A DNA stretch of 64,000 nt, taken from assembly GCA_017893485.1 (NCBI GenBank), contig CM030364.1, positions 41,085,825 to 41,149,824 on the forward strand, written 5' to 3'. Position numbers and translations under genes: made by a program. The notes under the pieces are model-generated. The model saw only the letters and a program-made list of their open reading frames with translations. It made no database searches and was not told where the DNA came from. The DNA is from Hemerocallis citrina (taxonomy: Eukaryota > Streptophyta > Magnoliopsida > Asparagales > Asphodelaceae). Positions 1 to 10,109 of this stretch are shown one piece after another (within the stretch, counting starts at the first letter, position 1; the number at the start of each line of letters is the position of its first letter).

Positions 1-114
1 TAGGAGTTAGACCGTTGTATCGTCTACTGCTTTCATTTTGATGTCAGAAATGTTTTAAATTCGAATGTATAAAGTTTGAAATTCAATAAAATAGAAATAT
101 TGACTTAAAAGTTC

Positions 115-1167
115 ATGTTTCACACTTCGAATTTAATGGATCTTTTGCATCAGAACATGGCTGGACGACGAGCAAGAAATGGTGAAGGTCTGGACTTGCA
201 AAATGGAACTAGCGACGGTCTATCAGACACTCAATACCGTTGCCATGAATCAAAATCAGGGAAGGGTGCCTACAAATCGGTGCCCGAAGCAATCAAACTC
301 GTGGAATCATTTAAACAAATGAAACCACCGGTGTTTGAAGAGAAGTCAGACCCTGACATGGCTGACAACTGGATTCGGCAGGTGGAGACTATCTTTGAAG
401 TCTTGGAGACCCCTGAAGGCAGTAAGGTGAAGTTGGCGACTCTGCAATTCGAGATGGATGCAGCTGTGTGGTGGCAGTCAATGAAGCGGACGATGGGAGG
501 CTTGGTTCTTCGCTAGGAGGAATTTTTGGAAGAATTTCGCAGTCATTATTTCCCTTCAAACGTCCACGAGAAGAAGGCCATGGAGTTTCTATTGCTGCAA
601 TAAGGTGGCATGTCAGTTAGGGAGTATGAGACCAAATTTACTCGACTCTTAAGGTATGCTCCCGAATTGGTGATGGATGAGGCGAAGAAGGCTCGTAAGT
701 TCGAGCATGGATTGAGGCCGAGTTTGAGATCCAGGATGATACCCCTCGGTATCCGGAGGTTTGACAAGCTGGTCAAACACGCGGTAGCCACGGAAGCAGA
801 CATGGAGCAATTTCATGTTGTTCAGAATCGGAGGAATAACTGGCAAGTTGGGAAGAGGCCCGTAAATTCTGGGAATTTCAAGGGACAACCATCGGCACAA
901 AGGTTCAAACCGATAGGGGCGAACGCTATCAGTGTGGTTGGAGGACCCGAGAATAATTTTGTAAGACCTCCTGCAGTAAATTGCTACAATTGTGGTGAGA
1001 CGGGACATTACCAATCTCAATGCCCCAAACCACAGAATGGTAACCGCAATGTACCAATGCAGCAGACTGGGAAGAGTCCGTATCAGCAAGGGCGAGTATT
1101 TGCCTTGACTGAAGCTGATGCCGATGAGGTGGATCGTGTCATCACTGGTACGAGGGCGGATGTTTAG
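115..1167 (+). pseudogene. Gag of Tekay/Del-like Ty3/gypsy element
   Basis: This is the capsid/nucleocapsid part of a gypsy retrotransposon. A first ATG lies at 115, but a second at 157 (start MAGRRARN) fits the usual chromovirus Gag start better. The retrotransposon-gag core (FEEKSDPDMADNWI, later REYETKF and RLLRYAPELV) precedes a CCHC zinc knuckle, CYNCGETGHYQSQC, around 982-1023. The frame is interrupted by TAG at 514-516 and TAA at 601-603 and stops at TAG 1165-1167. All pieces stay in one frame, so these are point changes and not indels. The first stop replaces a position that is usually Trp in this family. The 5' LTR and PBS lie left of the window. Confidence 0.88.
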
Positions 1168-1173
1168 AGGTTT

Positions 1174-3002
1174 ATGTTGTTTTTTTTTCTCGTTTATTTA
1201 GTGAACTGTTTCGTAATGAGTGTGTATTATGTAATAGGAGAACTTTATTTGAATGGAATGAAAGCTGTTGTTTTGTTCGATACTGGATCCTCTCATACTT
1301 TTGTGTCTCCTAAATTTGCTAAAGTGTTGGGAATTGAACCAAAGATTTTTCCAGGCAAGATCTTCGCAGTAGCTACTCCATCAGGGAAGACTTTAACCAC
1401 TGATCGGTACTATGCTGATTACGAGATTGTGATTGGGGACAGAATCTCCGAAATTGATCTAATTGAGCTCACTATCTTGGGAGTCGATGTTATCATTGGC
1501 ATTGATTGGATGTCAGTGTACAGTGCAAGCATCGAGTGCAAGACCATGATAGTAACAGTAAAGGCTCCAGGTGGACCTGAAGTCACTTTCCCAGGGAAGA
1601 AGAAGTGTTCCAGGCTAATGGCAGCTATCCGCAAGGAAGAGATTCCTGTGGAAGTGCAAAGGATTCCTGTGGTTCGGGACTATCCGACTGTGTTCTTGGA
1701 TAATTTGCCTGGGTTACCCTCGCAACGTGATGTAGAGTTCAACATCACCATTCAATCGGGAAGTGCACCCATTTCTAAGGCACAGTATAGGATGGCTCCT
1801 GTGGAACAGGATGAGGTGAAACGGCAGATTGAGGAACTGTTGGAGAAAGGCTTTATTCAACCTAGTGCGTCACCTTGGGGAGCACCAGTGCTTTTGGTAA
1901 AGAAGAAGGATGGATTGATAAGAATGTGTATCGATTATCGAGAGCTGAATAAGGTCACTGTTTAGAATAAGTGTCCTATTTCTCGAATTGATGATTTGTT
2001 CGATCGTCTACAAGGAGCTGCTGTTTTCTCCAAAATAGATTTTCGATCAGGATATCACCAAGTTCGAGTGAAAGCTGAAGATGTACACAAAATTGCATTT
2101 AGAACTCGACATGGGCATTACGAATTCTTAGTTATGCCATTTGGAGTGATGAATGCACCCGCAATCTTCATGGACATGATGAACAGAGTTCTGAGGCCGT
2201 TCATTAATTCTTTTGTCGTGGTGTTTATCGACGATATTCTCCTATACTCCAAGTCAGAAGAGGAGCACATCGAGCATCTGGCAGCAGTTTTGAGGAAGCT
2301 GGAAGAGCAGGAATTGTATGCCAAGCTATCCAAGTGCGATTTCTGAAAATCTGAAGTGGCATTCCTAGGTCACATCCTTTCTAAGGAGGGAGTGGCAACT
2401 GACCCTCAGAAGATAGAGGCAGTGAGAGATTGCGCAAGGCCTACTACAGTGAAGGAAGTCAGAAGTTTTCTTGGATTAACTGGATACTACAGGAGATTCA
2501 TTCAAGGTTATGCTCAGTTAGCCATACCGCTCACTAGTTTGACCAAGAAGAATGTGAACTTCAAGTGAACTGAGTAATATGAGGCAAGCTTTCAGGAGTT
2601 GAAAGAGAAGCTGACCACTGCACCTATTTTGGCTTTGCCTAGAGCAGGTGTTGAGTATGATGTTTACAACGATACTTCACATCGTGGGCTTGGTTGTTTT
2701 TTAATGCAAGAAGGAAGGGTGATCGCCTAGGCAACTACGACCACATGAGAAGAATTACCCGACTCATGATCTAGAGTTGGCTGTGATTATCTTTGCCTTG
2801 AAGCAATGGAGACACTACGTGTACGGTAAGAAATTGAACATGTACACAGACCACACGAGTTTGAAGTACATATACCAGCAGAAGGATCTGAATTTAAGGC
2901 AGTGGAGATGGTTGGAAGTGCTTGAGGACATGCGACCTGAGATCAAGTATCATCTTGGAAAAGCTAATGTTGTTGCTGATGCACTTAGTCGCAAGAGCAG
3001 TT
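1174..3002 (+). pseudogene. Pol protease, reverse transcriptase and RNase H, Tekay-like gypsy
   Basis: This continues the Gag frame into Pol. The aspartic protease motif [11 protein letters not shown] lies near 1270. RT carries the usual landmarks: [36 protein letters not shown], the catalytic [11 protein letters not shown] (intact IDD), and FLGLTGYYRRFI. The RNase H part has [11 protein letters not shown] and ends in [12 protein letters not shown]. Breaks are TAG 1963-1965, TGA 2344-2346, TGA 2566-2568 and a frameshift between about 2570 and 2776, after which the frame changes. The active-site residues are preserved, so the element was probably active before it decayed. It is not translatable as a whole now. 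Confidence 0.9.
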
Positions 3003-4541
3003 TATCCAGTTTGATTACAACTCAGAAGCATCTGGTGGAAGAATTGGATCGGGCTGGAATTGAAGTTATCTTGCAAGGATTGGGAGCATCTTTAGCTCAG
3101 TTGAGGCTTCAGTCTACTTTGAATGGAAGGATTATTGCAAGTCAGGGGGTTGATGCTGATATCTTGGAGATGAAGAAGCAGGTTGGTGCTGGCAGGTTGC
3201 TCGGATTTCAAATCAGGGATGGAGTGCTGTGGTTCGGAGATAGACTGTGTGTTCCAAATCAGGCAGACCTGAAAGAGAGTATTCTTCAAGAGGCGCATGC
3301 TACTTTTTTGTCGATACATCCTGGGAATACTAAGATGTACAAAGACATCAAATATCATTTCTGGTGGTCAGGTTTGAAGCGGGATATAGCTGAATTTATG
3401 GCGAAGTGTGAGATTTGTCAGCAAGTCAAAGCCGAGAATCAGAGATCCGGAGGTCTATTATAGCCGTTACCTATTCCGGAATGGAAGTGGGATAACATCA
3501 GTATGGATTTCATCACGGGTTTGCCCAAGAGTCCTAAGGGCAATGATGTGATTTGGGTTATAGTCAATCGACTAACCAAGTCCGCTCACTTTTTGGCGAT
3601 AAAACTCACTACTTCAATGGACAAGTTAGCTGAATTGTATGTTGGCGAGATCGTCAGGCTCCATGGTGTTCCGTCAACTATTGTGTCTGATCGAGATGCG
3701 TGGTTTACTTCGCATTTCTGGAGAAGTCTTCAGACAGCTTTGGGTACCAAGACGGATTTCAGCACTGCTTTTCATCCGCAAACTGATGGGCAGACCGAGA
3801 GAGTCAACCATATTCTTGAGGATATGCTTCGGTGTTGTATACTTGGCTTTGGAGGCAGTTGGGAAGGGCATTTACCTTTGGTAGAGTTTTCCTACAACAA
3901 CAGTTTCCAAACCAGTATTGGGATGGTGCCGTACGAAGCTTTGTATGGCAGGAAGTGCAGGACACCTGTTTGTTAGTTTGAAGTTGAGGAGCATCAATTG
4001 TTTGGACCTGAGCTTGTGCAGCAAACCTCTGAAAAGATTGATCTGATCAGGAAGAGGTTGGAAGAGGCTCAGAGCAGGCAGAGGAGCTATGCAGACAACC
4101 GGAGAAGGGACCTTGAGTTTGAGGAAGGTGACTTCGTCTTTTTGAAAGTATCGCCCAGTAAAGGTGTGATTCGATTTGGCAAAGGCGAGAAGTTAGCCCC
4201 GAGGTTTATAGGCCCGTATATGATATTGAAAAGGATCGGAAAAACTGCTTACCGGCTTGAGTTACCGGAAGAGTTATCTCAGGTGCACAATATCTTTCAT
4301 GTGTCTATGCTAAGAGGTTATATTCCTGATCCGAGTCATCATTTGCCTGAAGTGCCGGAAGGTTTGCAATTGGATCTCAATTATATCGAGTCTCCTGTCG
4401 AGATTGTTAATCGTCGAGAGAAAGTCTTGAGGAATAAGACGAAACCGATGGTCAAGGTAGTTTGAAGAAACCATCTGGTTGAAGAGGCTACTTGGGAGTC
4501 TGAGGAGAGGATGTTGAGGGATTATCCTGAGCTTTTTGCTT
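3003..4541 (+). pseudogene. Pol integrase and C-terminal chromodomain-like tail, Tekay-like gypsy
   Basis: The zinc-binding H2C2 region (ending [16 protein letters not shown]) is followed by the DDE core. All three acidic positions are visible: [25 protein letters not shown] and [12 protein letters not shown]. The C-terminal part shows GPYMILKRIGKTAYRLELP and VHNIFHVSMLRGY, then a tail (EKVLRNKTKPMVKVV ... EEATWESEERM) typical of the Tekay chromovirus lineage. In-frame stops are at 3461-3463 (TAG), 3974-3976 (TAG) and 4463-4465 (TGA). At each one the family usually has Gln or Trp. The natural end appears to be the TGA at about 4540. Lineage call is by motif recall, not by tree. Confidence 0.88.
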
Positions 4542-4620
4542 GATTTGTATTTTGTATTTTTTGCTTGTTGTGAGTGTTTTGTTTCTCGCTCTTGACTGTA
4601 GTTCCGGGGACGGAACTATT

Positions 4621-4632
4621 CTAAGGAGGGAG
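4621..4632 (+). other. Polypurine tract of the Tekay-like element
   Basis: The purine-rich run AAGGAGGGAG lies directly before the LTR start. This is where plus-strand DNA synthesis is primed in LTR retrotransposons. The LTR could start at 4633 (TGTTG) or 4636 (TGTAATACCC). I prefer 4636 because it mirrors the LTR end GGGTGTTACA. Confidence 0.75.
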
Positions 4633-4966
4633 TGTTGTAATACCCTGATTTTCATTTAAATTATTATTTTTGTTTTTGTACGTTTTGTGCACGTATAATT
4701 TTGCAGTATAAAATCCTATAATTATTTTCATTACTTAGACAAATGAGTATATATATATATATATGTCTCCTCCATTTGTTTTTATTAAAGCCCATTTTTC
4801 TTTAATAAACATAAGTTTCTTTTATAGCCCAACTTAATTTATTTTTAATATAGGCTAATTTGGCCCATTAAATAAAAGCCCATGAGTTTATTTTCCTTTT
4901 AAATACAACTTGTAATGTAGACAATTTCTTTAGATTATTTTTATAAAGAATAAAATGTTCAACTTT

Positions 4967-5204
4967 AACCACCGCAATGTGGCCTAGTGGTAAGAGCGAT
5001 GGGACTTGGAGTGTGCTCCTCCAAGATCCTGGGTTCGAACCCTAAGGTTCCCAAAGATGGGGATTAAATACCTCTGGGGTGGCCAGTGACCACTATCCAA
5101 AGGATGGTGTACCAAACCCAACAAAACGTTGGGATCCTTGCCACGGGACTGGGATTAGTCTGACCATAGAGGGGGATGGATACCCAGTATAATCAAAAAA
5201 AAAA
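4967..5204 (+). mobile_element. SINE with tRNA-derived head and poly(A) tail
   Basis: This is a short retroposon of about 238 bp. Near the 5' end it has an A-box-like GGCCTAGTGGTAAGAGC and a B box GGGTTCGAACCC about 50 bp later, the internal RNA polymerase III promoter layout of tRNA-derived SINEs. It ends in a run of A. A perfect 15-bp target-site duplication AAAATGTTCAACTTT flanks it at 4952-4966 and 5205-5219, so both borders are well supported. It sits within the Tekay-like LTR and is therefore younger than it. Confidence 0.88.
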
Positions 5205-5432
5205 AAAATGTTCAACTTTTATAGAGGACTATTGAATGCACGTGCATTGCACGTACACGTGCATTGTGCACTTCATTTTGGCCGGATTTGAATGGGAGGG
5301 AAAAAAAGAGAAGTGGAGTTGTGGGAGGTAGTTTTGGGATCATGGTTGGTTACTACAACTTCCCCTTAAATCCTAGCCTTTGATCCTTAACTCCTAGACT
5401 AATCCTAGCCCTTTATTTGTCCCAAAATATAG

Positions 5433-5440
5433 TATAAATA
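5433..5440 (+). promoter_or_regulatory. TATA box of the Tekay-like LTR
   Basis: TATAAATA is followed by a C-rich stretch and CATTCTCC-type pyrimidine-rich sequence, a typical plant LTR promoter arrangement. The transcription start is probably 25-35 bp downstream. Inferred from sequence only. Confidence 0.6.
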
Positions 5441-6346
5441 CCCCCCCTAGCCTAGTTATTCTTGCACTCATCATTCTCCAAACATATAGTAAGAAATTAC
5501 AATTGCTAGTAGTATATTGTTGGTAGAGAGTGAGAATAAAAGATTGAGAGTTGTTTGTGTGTGTTGGCATCAAGGAGGCCGGCTATTTGAAGGCTCGGGT
5601 TGCACTTGGAAGGCTCGGGTTGCACATCAAGGAGGAGGAGGAGCACTCATTTGGCAAGCTCGAGAATGACTCTTTCGTTCAGGAGGTGTTGTGAATCTTT
5701 CTCTCCAAATAAGGTGGGTTGGTTTTCTATATTTCTAATTAGATACCATGTTAGGGGTGATTGAAATGATAATGCATGAAAGAAACTAATAAGAATACGC
5801 TTAATTGAAAAAAGGACTTGCTAGTTGACTAAATTGATTGCTTTATAGATTGCATGTTATCTTGTCATGAATCTTAAGTTGTATGCAAATCGTTTTGTAG
5901 TGATGGAATATATGAATTAGAATTGTTGTTAATATCAAAACTAAGTACAAAATGCTAGTAGATGAAATTGTTTGTTTTGTGAGTTTAGTTGGACTTTCGT
6001 GATATTGTTTAGAATGAATAAATTATAATATGCTTTTGGGTTTATGAAAGAGGGAAAAACAGGAAAATAATGTAGGAAATTTTTAATACAAAGTTGTGTG
6101 AGAAATGTCAAAATGATTTATGAAAATAGTAGTATACAATTTAAATTAATTGTATGAGAAATGTGTATTTAATTACTGAAAAAATTATTTTAAAATACTG
6201 AAGTGTTGAATTATGTTAAAATAGACATTCTGGAGATTTACAGAAATTTTAGTGAAAGCAAAACTAAAATAAGAGCTTTTGAACATCGAAGTGTTCTAAT
6301 GAACAGAGAGTTTAATTAAATAAAATGCGAGTTGTAATTAAGATAA

Positions 6347-6442
6347 CTTGAGCCTATAGCTCAAGTGGTCGGTGAGCCCTTTGGCGCTACAGTAGCGCAG
6401 GTGGGTGTGTATGAGGTCGCTGGTTCGATACTTGTGGCCACC
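6347..6442 (+). repeat. tRNA-like segment with A and B boxes
   Basis: TAGCTCAAGTGGT resembles an A box and GGTTCGATACT a B box about 60 bp later. It lacks a complete cloverleaf, so I read it as a SINE head or tRNA relic inside the LTR and not as a tRNA gene. No poly(A) tail or TSD was seen. Confidence 0.45.
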
Positions 6443-6518
6443 TTTCTTTTATGTGCATTTTAAAATTAAATCAGTTTTCGGACAGAAAGTATATAACTTT
6501 CTGTCTTCTCTTTATATC

Positions 6519-6595
6519 GTTGAGCGCAAATGGCCAGTTGGCTAGCGTGTGCGGCTATCTTCTCCTAGGTCGCGGGTTCGATTCTTGGTGCGGCC
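6519..6595 (+). repeat. Second tRNA-like segment with A and B boxes
   Basis: TGGCCAGTTGGCTAGCG (A-box-like) and GCGGGTTCGATTC (B box) are about 45 bp apart, closer to real tRNA spacing than the segment at 6347. The ends do not pair into an acceptor stem. It is probably SINE-derived. It lies only about 80 bp downstream of the first such segment. Confidence 0.45.
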
Positions 6596-8162
6596 AAAAT
6601 GTTAATTTTCTTTTAAAAAGTTATTTTTGGGTCTTCTTGATGTGTAAAAATTCCGAAAAAAATACCGTGATTATTCTAAAATCATATAGGACTTATGAAA
6701 ATTAATTGGGAGTGATTGGAATGAAATAAAGTGTATTCTGGAAGTAAAAGTGTAATTGGAACTATAGTTTCACACTCGTTTAATTTCATAAAAAAATGTG
6801 TTTTCACGAAGGAATTGAGATAAGTATTAAAAGGGGAAATTCTATAGAAAGAAAATATAAATGTGAAGTTTAATTTTAGTTAATCTTACTAAAGAATAGT
6901 GTGACAATGGTGAGTTTGTGAATATTCACTTTGACTAGATAGTTCGTGATATGATTTTAATGTGGAAATACATGTTAGTTATGAAATGCATGATGTATAA
7001 TTGAACTCCATGTATGATTACTGACTCATGAAAAGATTAGAAATCATGTGATTGAAAAAGAGAAATGTTCTTGAGTTTGACAACTCAGATTGTAAATTTG
7101 TGAATTGAAATTGAAAATTAGGGTGTAGCCAAAACTCACACCGGCAAGTGAAAATTGATGAGATATGATTATTAAAATTGAAAAGACCAAGTTTGGGTCA
7201 TTATGAAGTAAAAGAAATAAGACCGGTATTAGTGAGAGGGCTAACTCTAAGAGATTAATTTTGTTCATGATTTCATTAAATTAAGAATTAGTACATAGTG
7301 AAGAGGTAATGAAAGTGAGAGAAAAACACAAGTATGAGGGCCTCGAGTCTACGATGTGGGTGTGATTCACAGTTTGTCTTCACGATACGTCGTGACATGA
7401 CGTGGGCACTACTCCGGAATTATCAGGATCTTGGCGACGCTTGTGGGGTGTTTGGTGACTGCGAGAGGATCGTGTGCCATGAAGGAGGCTGAATTGTCCA
7501 TAGATAGTCTTCACGTTGCGTCGTGACATGACGTGGGATTCCCCTCCAGTTTTTCTATACATTAGCTCGTACTCATAGGACATCTAGGATACTTACCGTA
7601 GTTACAGTAGTAGATTAAGTCATGACGAAGGATTGAACCCTACAAGATGAAGAACGATTAAGAGGCTTGTCCTCGGACTTATGTAGTATGGGATGCATAG
7701 AATCCGAACAAGTGCGCATTAGTGTCATATAATATAAATAATTGCATTAAGGACTAAGTGCACAATCACAACACGACATCAATAGGGTATTCCCCTTAGT
7801 TTGATATGTGAACAAGTTTGTGTTTGTTAAATATGGAAAATTAATTATATTGTTTTCGGCATAGAGAGGATGACCGTGTATAATGTTCGTCGGTTGAATA
7901 AACTGACGTACCCACAGTTTTGTATGCAGAATAAATGACATGATAAAGATTAACGAAGAACTGATGCTTAGAGATTATTCAAATGTTGTTGTTTATATAA
8001 ATATTGTAATTTTGCTTCCGCTGTAAAATGTAAAGTGTAAAGATTTCTTGTAACTCCGATGTAAAGTGAAAAGTTTTAAATTCCTTGTAAACTTGTACGA
8101 AAAAAGTGTAAAGATCCTGTGGAATCTCGAATTCAGTTGTATTTGGAATTCGGGGTGTTACA

Positions 8163-9010
8163 TAAGGTGCAGAAGCAACCACAACATAAGATAGCAGAAG
8201 GAGAAGAAGAACAATAGCAGAAGGAAAAGAAGAACAAGTGTAGAATTTTATAGTAATACCCCAATAACACCCAAAATTTTTAAAATTGGACCGAACGACA
8301 CATGTCGTTCACTTCTGTTAATTATTTAACAGCGACGGGGTGAAATTACTTTTTTACTCCCATGCCTTAAAATTTTACTTTACAATTCCTTTAAAATTTC
8401 TTTAAAAATCCTCAAAAATTCCTTTAAAACCCAGCTGCTTCTATCTTCACTTAATGTTACTGCTAACTTTTTTTATGTTGATGCTACTACGAGATGCTAC
8501 TTAGAGTAGCACGTGTAGTGCACATGCATATGTGTAAATGTAGCAAATCGGACCCAGGGTGCTACAAACACACAACCAAAGGACTAAAATGCAGCAAATG
8601 TAGCATGTTTCACAAATATCCATTAAACATATAAGATATTCACATATATCTCAATCACATATTTCAAATTGCTTGCATTCCTTGTTTATTCATTTTCATT
8701 CACATCACAACTAAATATTGACAAAATGAAGAACATGATTCACTTCACAAATAAATATATCCAAAATAGGGTGTTTACAGCTCAAATATAACTTACAATC
8801 TACTGGAACCATATCTACATTATACTATTCTCACTGACTATCAAGGTAAAGTTTAAAGTCGATTAAAATACAAACACACATATACAAATGAGTTCCCTAC
8901 TTCTTCTTCTACTTATGCTGTTGTTCTTCTTCTCCTTCTGCTGCCGTTCTTCTTCTCCTTCTGATCTCTTATGCTGCTCTTGCTGCTTCTGCACCTTTTA
9001 CTTCTCCTCC
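8163..9010. repeat. Inverted polypurine/polypyrimidine repeat pair
   Basis: The left arm, 8163-8237, reads GGTGCAGAAGCA followed by repeats of AGCAGAAGGAGAAGAAGAAC. The right arm, about 8900-9010, is its reverse complement with similar order, including the GGTGCAGAAGCA end. The arms are imperfect but share more than simple purine bias. The 650 bp between them shows no gene. It contains AT-rich sequence and a TAGCAC-rich stretch around 8500-8610. The element type is unknown (fold-back-like). The Tekay LTR abuts the left arm exactly. Confidence 0.45.
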
Positions 9011-9292
9011 TTTTACTTGATAGATTATGCAGCTGCTCCTCGATCATCTGTTGAATCACAAAAAGAACAGAACATGGATTGGGAATAGCTTGTATCGACA
9101 ACTAATTTTAACTAAGTAAATCATCTTAGTTTTTCTTAGTTTTTAAAAGTTGTGGGGTAATGCTAGTTTCCACATTATGAATGAGAGTATTTGCTAAAAT
9201 ATCTATTTTTTTAAAATAGTGTGGGTATATGCTAGTTTCCATATTCTGAATAGGGGCCTTTGCAAAAATACTTTTTTATCGTGGGTATTTAG
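9011..9292. other. Intergenic stretch without a gene
   Basis: It contains two copies of a phrase near GCTAGTTTCCATATTCTGAA (about 9162-9190 and 9231-9260), a diverged tandem duplication of about 70 bp. Nothing else is recognisable. Confidence 0.5.
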
Positions 9293-9993
9293 TAGTGATG
9301 GCAATTGGGTTCACCGGGTCGGGCCGAGCCCAACCCGTTTGGGTTTGACCTAGTTTCGGGTGGGCTCGGGTCGGGTTAGGACATTTGGCGGGCCAGGCCA
9401 GGCCGGGTTGGAAAATGAAAAAAACCGACCTGGTCCGACCCGTGAACACATTCGGGTCGAACCCGGGTCGGGCCGGGCTGGTCGACAGGTTGGCATAATA
9501 AACAAAAATTGTACAACAAGTATAAGAGATTAAGAATTAAACAAAATTGTATATATAATTCATTTCAACTTCTACGAATCAACACAATTCGATACGATAA
9601 AATTTTTCACTTCTTTGTTGAAAAAATTTGATTGAAATGAGATTGAATTGAGTAGTAGTAGAGAGAGTAAGAGAGTAAGGTATGAATTTTTTTTAGATTG
9701 AATTAATGGGTTATTTATAGGGGAAAAAAGAAAGCCCAAAATAGAGTCGTTGGCTCTGTTTCAGACCGTTCGAGTCAAACGGGTCCAAACCCGCGGGTCG
9801 AGTGTGCGAGTTGTGGGCAGGGTTGACTTGGTCAATGGGTTCGCGGGCTAGGTCGAGCGGGTTGGTTTCCAAAATTTGCGACCCGGATAAACCCGCAGGT
9901 GCGACCCGAACCTGAACTGCTTAATTGTGGGCAGATTCTGAGTGAGTTGGTCGCGGGCGGGTCGCAGGTCAACCCGGCCAGGTTGCATCACTA
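9293..9993. mobile_element. Non-autonomous hAT-type DNA transposon with GC-rich arms
   Basis: The left end TAGTGATGGCAA and the right end (complement TAGTGATGCAA) form a hAT-like terminal inverted repeat. An 8-bp target duplication flanks it, GTATTTAG at 9285-9292 and GTATTTAT at 9994-10001 (7 of 8 match), the length expected for hAT. The outer 200 bp on each side are rich in GGGTCGGGCCG-type words that pair with each other, so the arms extend well beyond the short TIR. The AT-rich middle has no transposase. It is about 701 bp, a MITE-like derivative. Confidence 0.78.
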
Positions 9994-10109
9994 GTATTTA
10001 TGTCATTTTACGGTATCACGTGTGATGCACGTAAGTTCACTTAACGGAATTTTAACAATTCCATCCAAATTGAGGGTATTTCTTAGTTTTTAAAAATAGG
10101 TGGGTATGT

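Larger units (their letters stand above)
4636..8162 (+). repeat. 3' LTR of the Tekay-like element (about 3.5 kb)
   Basis: The LTR starts TGTAATACCC and ends GGGGTGTTACA, which form the short terminal inverted repeat expected of an LTR. It follows the PPT and the end of pol. It contains a TATA box at 5433, a SINE insertion, two tRNA-like segments and many ACGT-core palindromes near 5230-5270. A 29-bp segment around 7379-7408 (containing CGTCGTGACATGACGTGGG) recurs at about 7508-7535. No coding sequence is apparent. TATA position implies U3 of about 0.8 kb and a long R/U5. The paired 5' LTR is outside the window, so its TSD cannot be checked. Confidence 0.85.

Noticed and set aside
6519..6595. 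Functional tRNA gene
   Set aside because: A and B boxes are present, but the 5' and 3' ends do not pair as an acceptor stem and no anticodon arm could be drawn.
8888..9088. Leu/Ser/Cys-rich short open frame
   Set aside because: It is made of CTTCTTCTC-type repeats of the inverted polypyrimidine arm; low complexity, no motif.
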